Shown in pieces: positions 6,520 through 15,500 of a stretch of 17,272 nt of DNA. Below the pieces are notes generated by a model, which saw nothing but the letters and a program-made list of their open reading frames with translations, ran no database searches and had not been told where the DNA came from. The translations under genes and the position numbers were made by a program. How positions within the stretch are numbered: the first letter of the stretch is position 1; the number at the start of each line of letters is the position of its first letter. Source of the DNA: Legionellales bacterium (GTDB taxonomy: Bacteria; Pseudomonadota; Gammaproteobacteria; Berkiellales; Berkiellaceae); contig JAHFQF010000019.1 of assembly GCA_023266435.1 (NCBI GenBank), positions 1-17,272 of the forward strand, read 5' to 3'.

Positions 6520-7074
6520 ATGACTGACGAGTCAAATCAAGTAGAAACACCGATACCCACCTCTTTTGATGCGGCAAATCCTACCCCAGAGTTGGTAGAG
6601 AAGTTGAAAAAAGAGTTGGGGGAAGCCAAAGCACAAGCCCAGGAAAATTGGGATAAACTGTTGCGACGCGAAGCTGAAATCCAAAATATGAATAAACAGA
6701 CGCAAAAGCGTGTGCAAGATGCACATCAATTTGCGATAGAAGGCTTTGTCAAAGAGCTGTTGGTGATTTTAGATACCTTTGAACGTGCATTGATGGCAAG
6801 TAATGAAAGCAATGCCTCATTAGAGTCCATGAGAGAAGGTATCACTTTAACACAAAAACAATTTGTGGATAGCTTAGCGCGTTTTGCCGTGACACCCGTG
6901 GTAGCAAAAGTAGGAGACCCGTTTAATCCTCAGTATCATCAAGCATTGACCACAATGGAAACGACGGATGTGCCAGCACAGCATATTATGGCCGTGGTTC
7001 AGACGGGCTATCAGTTGCATGGGCGTTTGGTCCGACCGACAGGGGTCATTGTTGCTAAAGAAGCAAAAATTTAG
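6520..7074 (+). CDS. grpE: Nucleotide exchange factor GrpE
   Basis: GrpE is the dimeric co-chaperone that releases ADP from DnaK. The 184-aa protein has an acidic disordered N-terminus (1-22) and a long Glu/Lys/Gln-rich helix forming the dimer coiled coil (about 23-75). A helical bundle (76-125) follows. The C-terminal beta head carries the family signature FNPQYHQAL (135-143) and VVQTGYQLHGRLVRPTGVIVA (159-179). AGGAG at 6508-6512 supports the ATG at 6520. The 41-bp gap after hrcA with no terminator indicates cotranscription. Length and motifs are normal. Confidence 0.95.
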   Translation: MTDESNQVETPIPTSFDAANPTPELVEKLKKELGEAKAQAQENWDKLLRREAEIQNMNKQTQKRVQDAHQFAIEGFVKELLVILDTFERALMASNESNASLESMREGITLTQKQFVDSLARFAVTPVVAKVGDPFNPQYHQALTTMETTDVPAQHIMAVVQTGYQLHGRLVRPTGVIVAKEAKI

Positions 7075-7112
7075 CACCGGCTGCAAGGATTAACTATTTT
7101 TAGAAGTTTGGG

Positions 7113-7140
7113 CTTGAAATCTGAAAAAGCGCCCCCAAGC
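7113..7140 (+). promoter_or_regulatory. RpoH (sigma-32) type promoter of dnaK
   Basis: CTTGAA (7113-7118), 14 bases, then CCCCAAGC (7133-7140). The E. coli heat-shock consensus is CTTGAA-N13-17-CCCCATTTA, so the -35 is perfect and the -10 keeps its CCCCA core. It sits in the 108-bp grpE-dnaK gap with a start predicted near 7146. Its presence downstream of hrcA-grpE suggests dnaK has a second, HrcA-independent heat-shock input. Confidence 0.65.
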
Positions 7141-7182
7141 TTACAACAATGAGATTAAATTATTAAGTAGTGGAGAAAAATT

Positions 7183-9108
7183 ATGAGTTCATCGAAAAAT
7201 ACCATCATTGGGATTGACTTGGGTACCACCAATTCCTGTGTTGCAATTCTGCAAAATGGCGAGCCTCGCGTTATAGAAAACAGCGAAGGAGATAGAACTA
7301 CGCCATCGATTGTTGCATATACAGAAGATGGTGAGCGCTTGGTCGGTCAGTCTGCAAAACGACAAGCAGTCACGAATCCAGAAAATACATTTATTGCTGT
7401 CAAACGTTTAATTGGCCGCAATTTCGATTCTTTAAATAAGAAAAGCCGTCTTTCTTATAAAGTCATTAAAGCTGACAATGGCGATGCGTGGGTACAAACC
7501 AAAGCCGGTGAAAAATTAGCACCACCTCAGATCTCTGCTCAAGTTTTAGCAAAGATGAAAAAGACAGCAGAAGACTATTTGGGACATGAAGTGACCCAGG
7601 CAGTGATCACTGTACCTGCATATTTCAACGATTCACAAAGACAAGCTACAAAAGACGCAGGACGTATTGCAGGGCTTGAAGTCAAACGTATCATTAATGA
7701 ACCAACTGCCGCAGCGCTTGCTTATGGTATGGACAAAAAAGCAGGAGATTCTGTGATTGCAGTGTACGACCTTGGGGGTGGTACTTTCGATATTTCTATT
7801 ATCGAGATTGCAGAGGTGGATGGTGAGCGCCAATTTGAAGTGTTATCTACTAACGGTGATACAGAATTAGGTGGCGAAGACTTTGACGAAGCAGTCATGC
7901 ACTACCTCATCGATCAATTCAAAAAAGACACTGGTCTTGATCTTGGCAAAGATCCTTTGGCATTACAGCGCTTAAAAGAAGCTGCCGAAAAAGCGAAGAT
8001 CGAACTGTCTTCGCGTGAACAAACAGACATTAACTTGCCTTATATTACTGCCGATGCCAGTGGTCCAAAGCATTTAAATCTTCGCTTAACACGTGCTAAA
8101 TTTGAATCTTTAGTTGAAGCCTTAGTTGAGCGTACTTTAGCACCAAGCCGGATTGCAATGAAGGATGCAGGCAAGGCTAACAAAGACATCGATGCTGTTA
8201 TCTTGGTGGGTGGCCAAACCCGTATGCCTCGCGTCCAAAAAGCAGTGGAAGACTTTTTTGGCAAAGCACCTCGTAAAGACGTTAATCCTGATGAAGCTGT
8301 GGCCATCGGTGCTGCCATTCAGGGTGCTGTGTTATCTGGTGATGTTAAAGACGTGCTTTTGTTAGACGTTACCCCGCTTTCTCTAGGTATTGAAACCATG
8401 GGCGGTGTCATGACTAAGCTGATTGAAAAGAACACCACCATTCCTACGAAAAAGGGCCAAGTGTTTTCAACCGCTGAAAACAACCAAACTGCGGTGACTA
8501 TTCGGGTATTCCAAGGCGAAAGAGAGCAAGCAGCGATGAATAAATTGTTAGGTCAATTTGATCTAGCAAACATCCCGCCTGCAGCCAGAGGCACGCCACA
8601 GATCGAAGTCACCTTTGATATAGATGCCAATGGTATTTTAAATGTCTCTGCTAAAGACAAAGCCACCGGTAAAGAGCAATCTATTGTGGTGAAAGCATCT
8701 AGTGGATTGTCTGACGAAGAAGTTCGTGCGATGGTCAAAGATGCGGAAGAGCATGCAGAGGAAGACAAAGAGTTTCAAGCTTTGGTCGCGGTCCGCAATC
8801 AAGCAGACAGCTTGATGTATGCTACTGAGAAATCCATGGAAGATCTGGGTGAAAAAGTAGAAGGTCAAGAAAGAGGCCAAATTGAAGCTGCTATGGGTGA
8901 TTTGAAACAAGCATTGAAGTCAAATGACAAAGCAATGATTGAAGCTAAAACCCAAGCCTTGTCTGTCTTGGCAAATAAACTATCTGAAAGACTGTATCAG
9001 GCAGGCGATCAGGCGCAAACTGCGCAGCCACAACAATCAGAATCCGCGAGCTCGACAGAAGATGTGGTTGATGCGGACTTTGAGGAAGTGAAAGACGAAA
9101 AGAAATAA
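7183..9108 (+). CDS. dnaK: Chaperone DnaK (Hsp70)
   Basis: DnaK is the ATP-driven Hsp70 chaperone of the cytoplasm. The 641-aa protein starts MSSSKNTIIG and continues with the phosphate-1 motif IDLGTTNSCV (11-20). Phosphate-2 VYDLGGGTFD is near 194-203, and the third Hsp70 signature VILVGGQTRMPRVQKAV near 339-355. The interdomain linker DVLLLDVTPLSLG is near 390-402. The substrate-binding domain and helical lid follow, ending in an acidic EEVKDEKK tail. The N-terminus is a few residues longer than in E. coli; GGAG ahead of ATG 7183 supports this start. All key regions are present. Neighbours are its co-chaperones GrpE and DnaJ. Confidence 0.98.
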   Translation: MSSSKNTIIGIDLGTTNSCVAILQNGEPRVIENSEGDRTTPSIVAYTEDGERLVGQSAKRQAVTNPENTFIAVKRLIGRNFDSLNKKSRLSYKVIKADNGDAWVQTKAGEKLAPPQISAQVLAKMKKTAEDYLGHEVTQAVITVPAYFNDSQRQATKDAGRIAGLEVKRIINEPTAAALAYGMDKKAGDSVIAVYDLGGGTFDISIIEIAEVDGERQFEVLSTNGDTELGGEDFDEAVMHYLIDQFKKDTGLDLGKDPLALQRLKEAAEKAKIELSSREQTDINLPYITADASGPKHLNLRLTRAKFESLVEALVERTLAPSRIAMKDAGKANKDIDAVILVGGQTRMPRVQKAVEDFFGKAPRKDVNPDEAVAIGAAIQGAVLSGDVKDVLLLDVTPLSLGIETMGGVMTKLIEKNTTIPTKKGQVFSTAENNQTAVTIRVFQGEREQAAMNKLLGQFDLANIPPAARGTPQIEVTFDIDANGILNVSAKDKATGKEQSIVVKASSGLSDEEVRAMVKDAEEHAEEDKEFQALVAVRNQADSLMYATEKSMEDLGEKVEGQERGQIEAAMGDLKQALKSNDKAMIEAKTQALSVLANKLSERLYQAGDQAQTAQPQQSESASSTEDVVDADFEEVKDEKK

Positions 9109-9167
9109 TCTAAAAACCTGGTATGATTGAAAAAACATATCAGTATTAGGTGAAAGCGGAAGTTCAG

Positions 9168-9208
9168 CGCAGAAAGGTTGTCTGAGGCAATCATTTCTGC
9201 GATTTTTT
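9168..9208 (+). terminator. Intrinsic terminator/attenuator between dnaK and dnaJ
   Basis: CGCAGAAAGGTTG (9168-9180) pairs with CAATC, one bulged A, and TTTCTGCG (9188-9201), giving a 13-pair stem with one bulge and one G-T pair around a seven-base loop. It is followed by ATTTTTT (9202-9208). This is a good rho-independent terminator 59 bases after the dnaK stop and 16 bases before the dnaJ ATG. Partial readthrough would make DnaJ less abundant than DnaK. Confidence 0.75.
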
Positions 9209-9224
9209 ATGATAGGCAAAAAAA

Positions 9225-10361
9225 ATGTCCGATGATTATTATCAAATACTGGGTGTTTCTCGTAGTGCTGCGGATACAGAGATTAAGCAGGCATATCGCA
9301 AATTGGCGAATAAATATCATCCAGATAAAAATCCAGACGATCCTACTGCTGAACATAAATTTAAAGAGGTCAAAGAAGCTTACGAAATCTTATCTGATAA
9401 AGAAAAAAGAAAAATTTATGATCAGTATGGAAAAGAGGCAGCTCAAGGACAAGGCATGGGCGGTGGACAAGGATTTCAGGGTGGTGGATTTGCTGACGCA
9501 TTTGAAGATATTTTTAGCGACATTTTTGGTGGTGGGCGTCGTAGCGGTGGTGGTCAACGTCAATCACAGCGTCGAGGATCTGATTTACGCTACAATTTAG
9601 AGATTTCATTGGAAGACGCCGTGCGAGGCGCAACCATTAATATCGATGTGCCGACTTTTGTTGCTTGTGAAAAATGCAGCGGATCTGGTGCCAAACCTGG
9701 TTCATCAAAAACCACCTGCCAAACTTGCGCAGGTCATGGACAAGTTCGCATGCAGCAAGGATTTTTCTCAATTCAACAAACCTGTCCTACTTGTCATGGA
9801 GAGGGGGCTATGATTAAAGATGCCTGTTCAACGTGTCGTGGACAAGGACGGACACAGAAAGAGAAAACACTGAAAGTGACAATTCCTGAAGGCGTAGATA
9901 CTGGGGATAGAATTCGCTTAAGCGGTGAAGGTGAAGCTGGTATGCATGGCGCACCTGCCGGAGACCTTTTTGTTGAAGTGCACATGAAGAAGCATCCTAT
10001 TTTTGAGCGTGAGCAAGAAAATCTTTTTTGTGAAGTGCCCATTGATTTAGCCAAAGCAGCGCTCGGTGGTGACATTGAAGTGCCTACGCTAGAAGGACGT
10101 GTCAATTTAAAAATTCCTCCAGAAACTCAAACTGGCAAAGTATTTAGACTGCGTGGTAAAGGGGTAAAACCTGTACGCACACATCATAAGGGAGATTTGT
10201 TATGTCGCGTGGTCGTAGAGACACCAGTCAATCTCACGCGCGAACAAAAAGACATGTTAAAAGCATTTCAAGATACATTGAATAATAATGGTAAGCATCG
10301 CCCTAAAGAGTCACAGTGGTTCAATACAGTCAAGAAGTTTTTTGACAACATGCGATCTTAA
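9225..10361 (+). CDS. dnaJ: Co-chaperone DnaJ (Hsp40)
   Basis: DnaJ delivers unfolded clients to DnaK and stimulates its ATPase. The 378-aa protein has the full class A layout. The J domain spans 1-70 with HPD at 32-34. The Gly/Phe-rich region covers about 75-110. Four CxxCxGxG zinc motifs start at Cys148, Cys165, Cys187 and Cys201. C-terminal substrate domains run to the end. The ribosome site before ATG 9225 is weak (AGG in an A-rich context). It lies 116 bp after dnaK with a strong stem-loop in the gap. Confidence 0.97.
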   Translation: MSDDYYQILGVSRSAADTEIKQAYRKLANKYHPDKNPDDPTAEHKFKEVKEAYEILSDKEKRKIYDQYGKEAAQGQGMGGGQGFQGGGFADAFEDIFSDIFGGGRRSGGGQRQSQRRGSDLRYNLEISLEDAVRGATINIDVPTFVACEKCSGSGAKPGSSKTTCQTCAGHGQVRMQQGFFSIQQTCPTCHGEGAMIKDACSTCRGQGRTQKEKTLKVTIPEGVDTGDRIRLSGEGEAGMHGAPAGDLFVEVHMKKHPIFEREQENLFCEVPIDLAKAALGGDIEVPTLEGRVNLKIPPETQTGKVFRLRGKGVKPVRTHHKGDLLCRVVVETPVNLTREQKDMLKAFQDTLNNNGKHRPKESQWFNTVKKFFDNMRS

Positions 10362-10381
10362 AATCGCTACGGATATTCAAT

Positions 10382-11176
10382 ATGAAAATTGCCATTACGG
10401 GCGCACTGGGGAGAATGGGGCGCTCAGTGCTTGAGTCAGTCCAAGCGTGTTCTGACACAGTCTTATCTGTGGCGACGGTGCCAGTTGGTAGCCCTGCCGC
10501 AGGTAAGGATTATGGCGCTGCTTTAAATCTTGCACCCATTGGGATTGTCTTACAATCCCAATTAAATGATCAGTTTGATGTACACATTGATTTTACAACT
10601 CCGGAAGCCAGTTTGTCTCACGTAGCCTTTTGTCGTAAACAGGGCAAGGCTATTGTATTGGGCACCACGGGATTTTCTCCCGCACAGCAGACATTGCTGC
10701 AAGAGGCGGGTCAAGATTGTCCTATTTTTTGGAGCCCCAATATGAGCATTGGTATTTATGTATTGGAACAACTGGTTACTCAGGCCGCTACATTATTAAA
10801 AAATTTTAAAAATAAAGACATCGATATCCTTGATGTGCATCACCGACATAAGAAAGATGCGCCTTCTGGTACTGCCTTGAAATTAGGTGAGTGCATTGCC
10901 AAGACATTAGGGCTGGATTTGATGCAAGCCAAATTTGATGGGTTACAAGGACAGGCTCGACAGGAAAATAGTATTGGTTTTACTGTGAGACGCTCAGCGG
11001 AGATTGTTGGAGAGCATACTGCTATTTTTAATTTTCCGTCTGAACAAATACAATTATCGCATGTGGCGCACAGTCGCCAAGTATTTGCAGAGGGCGCTGT
11101 GCAAATCGCTCAATGGCTAAAAAATCAACCCGCAGGATATTACAGCATGCAAGATTTTATGGCACGATCGTCATAA
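10382..11176 (+). CDS. dapB: 4-hydroxy-tetrahydrodipicolinate reductase
   Basis: DapB reduces 4-hydroxy-tetrahydrodipicolinate with NAD(P)H in the lysine and diaminopimelate pathway, needed for peptidoglycan. The 264-aa protein is slightly shorter than E. coli DapB (273). The nucleotide loop GALGRMGR is at residues 7-14, IDFTTPEA at 69-76 and GTTGF at 94-98. The catalytic stretch HHRHKKDAPSGTAL is at 153-166, where His153 and Lys157 correspond to E. coli His159 and Lys163. IVGEHTA is at 208-214. Only 20 bp separate it from dnaJ, with no terminator apart from a small GCGAT/ATCGC stem at the dnaJ end, so readthrough from the heat-shock operon is likely. Confidence 0.95.
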   Translation: MKIAITGALGRMGRSVLESVQACSDTVLSVATVPVGSPAAGKDYGAALNLAPIGIVLQSQLNDQFDVHIDFTTPEASLSHVAFCRKQGKAIVLGTTGFSPAQQTLLQEAGQDCPIFWSPNMSIGIYVLEQLVTQAATLLKNFKNKDIDILDVHHRHKKDAPSGTALKLGECIAKTLGLDLMQAKFDGLQGQARQENSIGFTVRRSAEIVGEHTAIFNFPSEQIQLSHVAHSRQVFAEGAVQIAQWLKNQPAGYYSMQDFMARSS

Positions 11177-11250
11177 AATTCAAAGCAGGTGAAGTGCATT
11201 AACCACGTAGAATAAGTCTGTAGCTGCTCAACAGCAAGCAAGCTTTCGGG

Positions 11251-11279
11251 TAGACACGGAGCAGGGTTTCAAGTAGAAT
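11251..11279 (+). promoter_or_regulatory. Sigma-70 promoter of carA
   Basis: TAGACA (11251-11256), exactly 17 bases, then TAGAAT (11274-11279); each differs from consensus by one base. The start would be near 11286, about 70 bases before carA. It indicates that carAB-greA form a separate transcript from dapB. I see no recognisable pyrimidine or arginine operator. Confidence 0.65.
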
Positions 11280-11357
11280 AGGGCGGTTTATTTAGGTAGA
11301 TAACAGCGTGTGAGTACATCCTTTAGAGGTGTGCACCAAGCGTACAAAGGGGGCTCA

Positions 11358-12521
11358 GTGTTACAACAAGCAACGTTGCTACTGGAAGATGGGACAATTT
11401 TTGAAGGGCAATCGCTAGGGGTTAAAGGATGTGTGGTTGGGGAAGTTGTTTTTAATACTTCCATGACTGGTTATCAAGAAATTCTAACGGATCCTTCTTA
11501 TACGGAACAATTAATTACTTTTACCTACCCACACATTGGTAATGTCGGCACCAATACAGAGGACTATGAGTCTGCTCAAGTCTATGCCAAAGGTGCCATT
11601 TTTCAACAACCTATCCTAGCGACCAGTAACTGGCGCTCTGAATCCTCTCTCTCTGATTTCTTTCAAAAACATCAAATGGTTGCCATTTGTGGCCTAGATA
11701 CTCGCGCTTTGACACGAAAAATTCGCGATCAAGGAGCGATGAAGGCATGTATTTACACTGCGCCTGAGTTTAGCAAACAAGATGCAGCCAAAGCGATTCA
11801 ATCCTTTGCTGGTTTAAAAGGTTGCGATTTGGCTATAGAAGTTTCTACAGAAACCACCTATGAGTGGACTGAATCCCTTTGGCAGCAGGTGCCTGTATCA
11901 CAAAAATTTCACGTGGTTGTTGTAGATTTTGGTGTAAAGCGTGCGATTTTGCGCCATTTAGTCGCTTTGGGCGCCAAGGTCACTGTGGTCCCGGCGACAA
12001 CAGAATATCAAGCCATTCTCGCGCATGAGCCAGATGGCATTTTATTGTCAAATGGTCCTGGTGATCCAGAAGCTTGCACCTATGCTATCAAAACCATTCA
12101 GGCATTGTTTAAATCCCCTGTACCTATATTTGGTATTTGTCTCGGTCATCAACTATTGGGTTTAAGCTTTGGAGCAAAATGCCTCAAAATGAAATTTGGC
12201 CATCATGGCGCGAATCACCCTGTGAAAGCGTTGCAGACAAACCAAGTGCTGATCACAAGTCAAAATCACGGGTTTGCCATTGATGAGCAAACTTTGCCTG
12301 CGGAAGTAGAAATTACCCATCGTTCTTTATTTGATGGCACTTTACAAGGATTTAAGCACGCAGAGTTGCCCATTTTTAGTTTCCAAGGGCATCCAGAAGC
12401 GAGTCCTGGCCCAGAAGATGTTACGCCTTTATTTCAACAGTTTGCGGATTATATGCAACAGTATCAAGATGCGCGCTCTCACCCTGCCAACAAGGAAGCA
12501 CTTCATGTCGAAACGAACTGA
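11358..12521 (+). CDS. carA: Carbamoyl-phosphate synthase small subunit
   Basis: CarA is the glutaminase subunit that supplies ammonia to CarB for carbamoyl phosphate, a precursor of pyrimidines and arginine. I place the start at GTG 11358, preceded by AAAGGGGG at 11346-11353. This gives 387 aa, and the second and later residues (LQQATLLLEDGT) align with the family N-terminus. An in-frame GTG at 11310 would add 16 residues unlike CarA. The N-terminal domain contains GEVVFNTSMTGYQEILTDPSY. The C-terminal class I glutaminase has the nucleophile Cys261 in GICLGHQ and His345/Glu347 in FQGHPEASPGP. Its end overlaps carB by 17 bp, implying coupled translation. Confidence 0.95.
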   Translation: MLQQATLLLEDGTIFEGQSLGVKGCVVGEVVFNTSMTGYQEILTDPSYTEQLITFTYPHIGNVGTNTEDYESAQVYAKGAIFQQPILATSNWRSESSLSDFFQKHQMVAICGLDTRALTRKIRDQGAMKACIYTAPEFSKQDAAKAIQSFAGLKGCDLAIEVSTETTYEWTESLWQQVPVSQKFHVVVVDFGVKRAILRHLVALGAKVTVVPATTEYQAILAHEPDGILLSNGPGDPEACTYAIKTIQALFKSPVPIFGICLGHQLLGLSFGAKCLKMKFGHHGANHPVKALQTNQVLITSQNHGFAIDEQTLPAEVEITHRSLFDGTLQGFKHAELPIFSFQGHPEASPGPEDVTPLFQQFADYMQQYQDARSHPANKEALHVETN

Positions 12522-15500
12522 TATCCAGCGTATTCTTATTATCGGGGCAGGGCCGATTATCATTTGGCAAGGATGTGAGTTTGATTATTCAGGTGTGCAA
12601 GCTTGTCGTGCATTAAAAGAAGAGGGTTACACCATCATTTTGGTGAACTCTAATCCAGCCACCATTATGACCGATCCAGATTTGGCAGATGCGACTTATG
12701 TAGAGCCTATTCATTGGCAATCGATTGAAAAAATCATTGAGCAAGAAAGACCGGATGCCATTTTGCCAACGATGGGTGGGCAGACAGCACTGAACGTGAC
12801 TTTAGAGCTTTTAGAGCGCGGTGTGATTGAGAAGTATGGCATTGAATTAATTGGTGCCAATGCAGAAGCCATTCGTAAAGCAGAAGACAGGGATTTATTT
12901 CGCGAAAGTATGCGAAAAATTGGTTTAAAAATGCCACGCTCCTTAATGGCGCGCTCGATGGAGGAAGCAATCACTGCACAGGAAGCTATCGGGTTTCCAA
13001 CCATCATTCGCCCCTCTTTTACGCTGGGTGGTTCAGGTGGTGGGATTGCGTATAATTCGGAAGAATTCATTGAAATCTGCACTCGCGGTTTGGAGTTATC
13101 ACCCACCAAAGAACTGTTGATCGAAGAATCTGTCTTAGGTTGGAAAGAGTTTGAAATGGAAGTGGTGCGAGATAAGCAAGACAATTGCATCATCGTGTGC
13201 GCCATTGAAAATCTAGACGCAATGGGCATTCATACGGGAGACTCGATTACAGTTGCTCCCGCTCAAACTTTAACTGACAAAGAATATCAAAAGATGCGGA
13301 ATGCATCGATTGCTGTGTTGCGAGAGATTGGAGTAGAAACAGGCGGCTCTAATGTGCAATTTGCTATCAACCCTAAAGATGGCGAAATGCACGTGATTGA
13401 AATGAATCCACGGGTGTCGCGCTCTTCGGCATTGGCCTCTAAAGCCACTGGTTTTCCAATTGCGCGTATTGCGGCAAAATTAGCAGTGGGTTATACACTA
13501 GATGAACTAGACAATGAAATGACATCAGGTAAAACGCCAGCTTCTTTTGAGCCTACGATAGATTATGTGGTTACTAAAATTCCACGATTTAATTTTGAAA
13601 AATTCCCACTGGCTGATGACACTCTAACTACCCAAATGAAATCCGTGGGCGAAGTGATGGCGATAGGGTCTAACTTCCAAGCCTCTTTACAAAAAGCAAT
13701 TCGTGCGTTGGAAATTGATAAAGATGGTTTGGTATCAGTGGCGGATCAGTTACCAATCGCTGCCGGTAAAGACGAAGTTCGCAATGAATTGATTGAGCAT
13801 CTACGTATCCCTAAATGTGACAGACTTTGGTATCTTGCCGAAAGTTTTAGACAGGGCTTAAGTTTAGAGGATATTCAAGAGTATTCTGGTATAGATCCTT
13901 GGTTCTTAGCGCAAATTAAAGATTTGGTAGACGAAGAGGAATCCTTACAAGGACTGACGCTTCCTAAACTCAGCGTAGCGCATTTGCGTCGTTTGAAACA
14001 AAAAGGATTCAGCGATAAACGCTTGGCGACTTTGTTGTCCGTGTCTGAAGCAACCATACGTGACTTGAGACAACAGCTAAATGTACGACCTGTATTTAAA
14101 CGAGTAGACAGTTGTGCAGCAGAGTTTCAAACAGAAACTGCCTATTTATATTCCAGTTATCTCTCGGAATGTGAAGCATTGCCTACTAATAACAAAAAAA
14201 TCATGGTATTGGGTGGCGGACCTAATCGCATTGGCCAAGGCATTGAGTTTGATTATTGCTGTGTACATGCGGCAATGGCTGCACGAGAGCTAGGTTATGA
14301 AGCCATTATGGTGAATTGTAATCCAGAAACGGTGTCAACAGACTATGACATTTCGGATCGATTGTATTTTGAGCCATTAACCTTGGAAGATTTATTAGCC
14401 ATTGTGGATGTTGAAAAGCCAATTGGAGTTGTGGTGCAGTATGGTGGTCAAACACCACTCAGATTAGCACAAGCATTAGCCAATGCTGGGGTGCCCATTT
14501 TAGGGACAACACCGGATGCGATTGATAGAGCGGAAGATAGGAAAAAATTTCAACAACTATTGCATGAATTACAGCTCAAGCAACCTGCAAATGGAACAGT
14601 CACCTCGATAGAGGAAGGGTTGGCACTCGCTAAAACGTTAGATTTTCCATTGATCGTACGGCCTTCTTATGTCTTAGGGGGCAGAGCAATGGAAATTGTG
14701 CGTGATGAGTTCGAGCTTGTGAGCTATTTGACCACTGCGTTAGCGGCTTGGGGTGATAATCCGGTTTTGCTCGATCGCTATTTAGATAACGCCATTGAAG
14801 TTGATGTGGAAGCAGTCAGTGATGGTGAGACAGTGGTCATTGCAGGCATTTTAGAGCACATTGAACAGGCCGGTGTACACTCCGGTGATTCAACCTGCTG
14901 CTTACCGCCCTATAGTTTGAGTTTGGAGCTACAGCAGCAGTTAAAAGATCAAATGATCGCGATGACGAAAGCCTTACAGGTTAAAGGACTATGCAATGCA
15001 CAATTCGCCATTTTAAATGATGAAATTTATGTGCTAGAAGTCAATCCACGGGCCTCGAGAACTATCCCTTTTGTTTCTAAAGCCACAGGTTATCCTTTTG
15101 CAAGTATTGCAATGAAAGCCATGTTAGGGCAATCTTTGGCAGAGCAAGGTGTGCTCAGCGTTAGCTTGCCGGATTATTTATCAGTCAAGTGCGCAGTATT
15201 TCCTTTTATTAAGTTTCCTGGATGCGATCCCATTTTAGGACCTGAAATGCGATCAACTGGGGAGGTTATGGGGATAGGTGATTCATTTGGGCTTGCTTAT
15301 TGTAAAAGTCATTTAGCGGCCACAAATCGTGCAATTCCTAAAGAGGGCACTGCGTTTGTCAGTGTACGAGATGCTGATAAGCCCGCTGTTGTGAGTGTGG
15401 CTAAGCAGTTATTAGACATAGGATTTGAGCTGGTTGCTACGAGAGGTACAGCGCACTATCTACATCAGCAGGGTGTGCCCTGTAAACAGGTCAACAAAGT

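Noticed and set aside
9178..9600. 140-codon open frame overlapping the dnaJ start
   Set aside because: It is a shifted frame of dnaJ with composition dictated by the dnaJ J-domain and Gly-rich coding sequence, and no family resemblance.
11310..11357. Upstream GTG start for carA
   Set aside because: The 16 extra residues are not CarA-like, and GTG 11358 has a much stronger AAAGGGGG site in front of it.
12331..12504. A longer carB frame beginning at ATG 12331
   Set aside because: It lies entirely inside carA in another frame, and its 58 extra residues do not resemble CarB; ATG 12505 has a good ribosome site and the family N-terminus.
12711..13229. 172-codon minus-strand frame inside carB
   Set aside because: A shadow of the conserved ATP-grasp coding region; no ribosome site and no recognisable motif.
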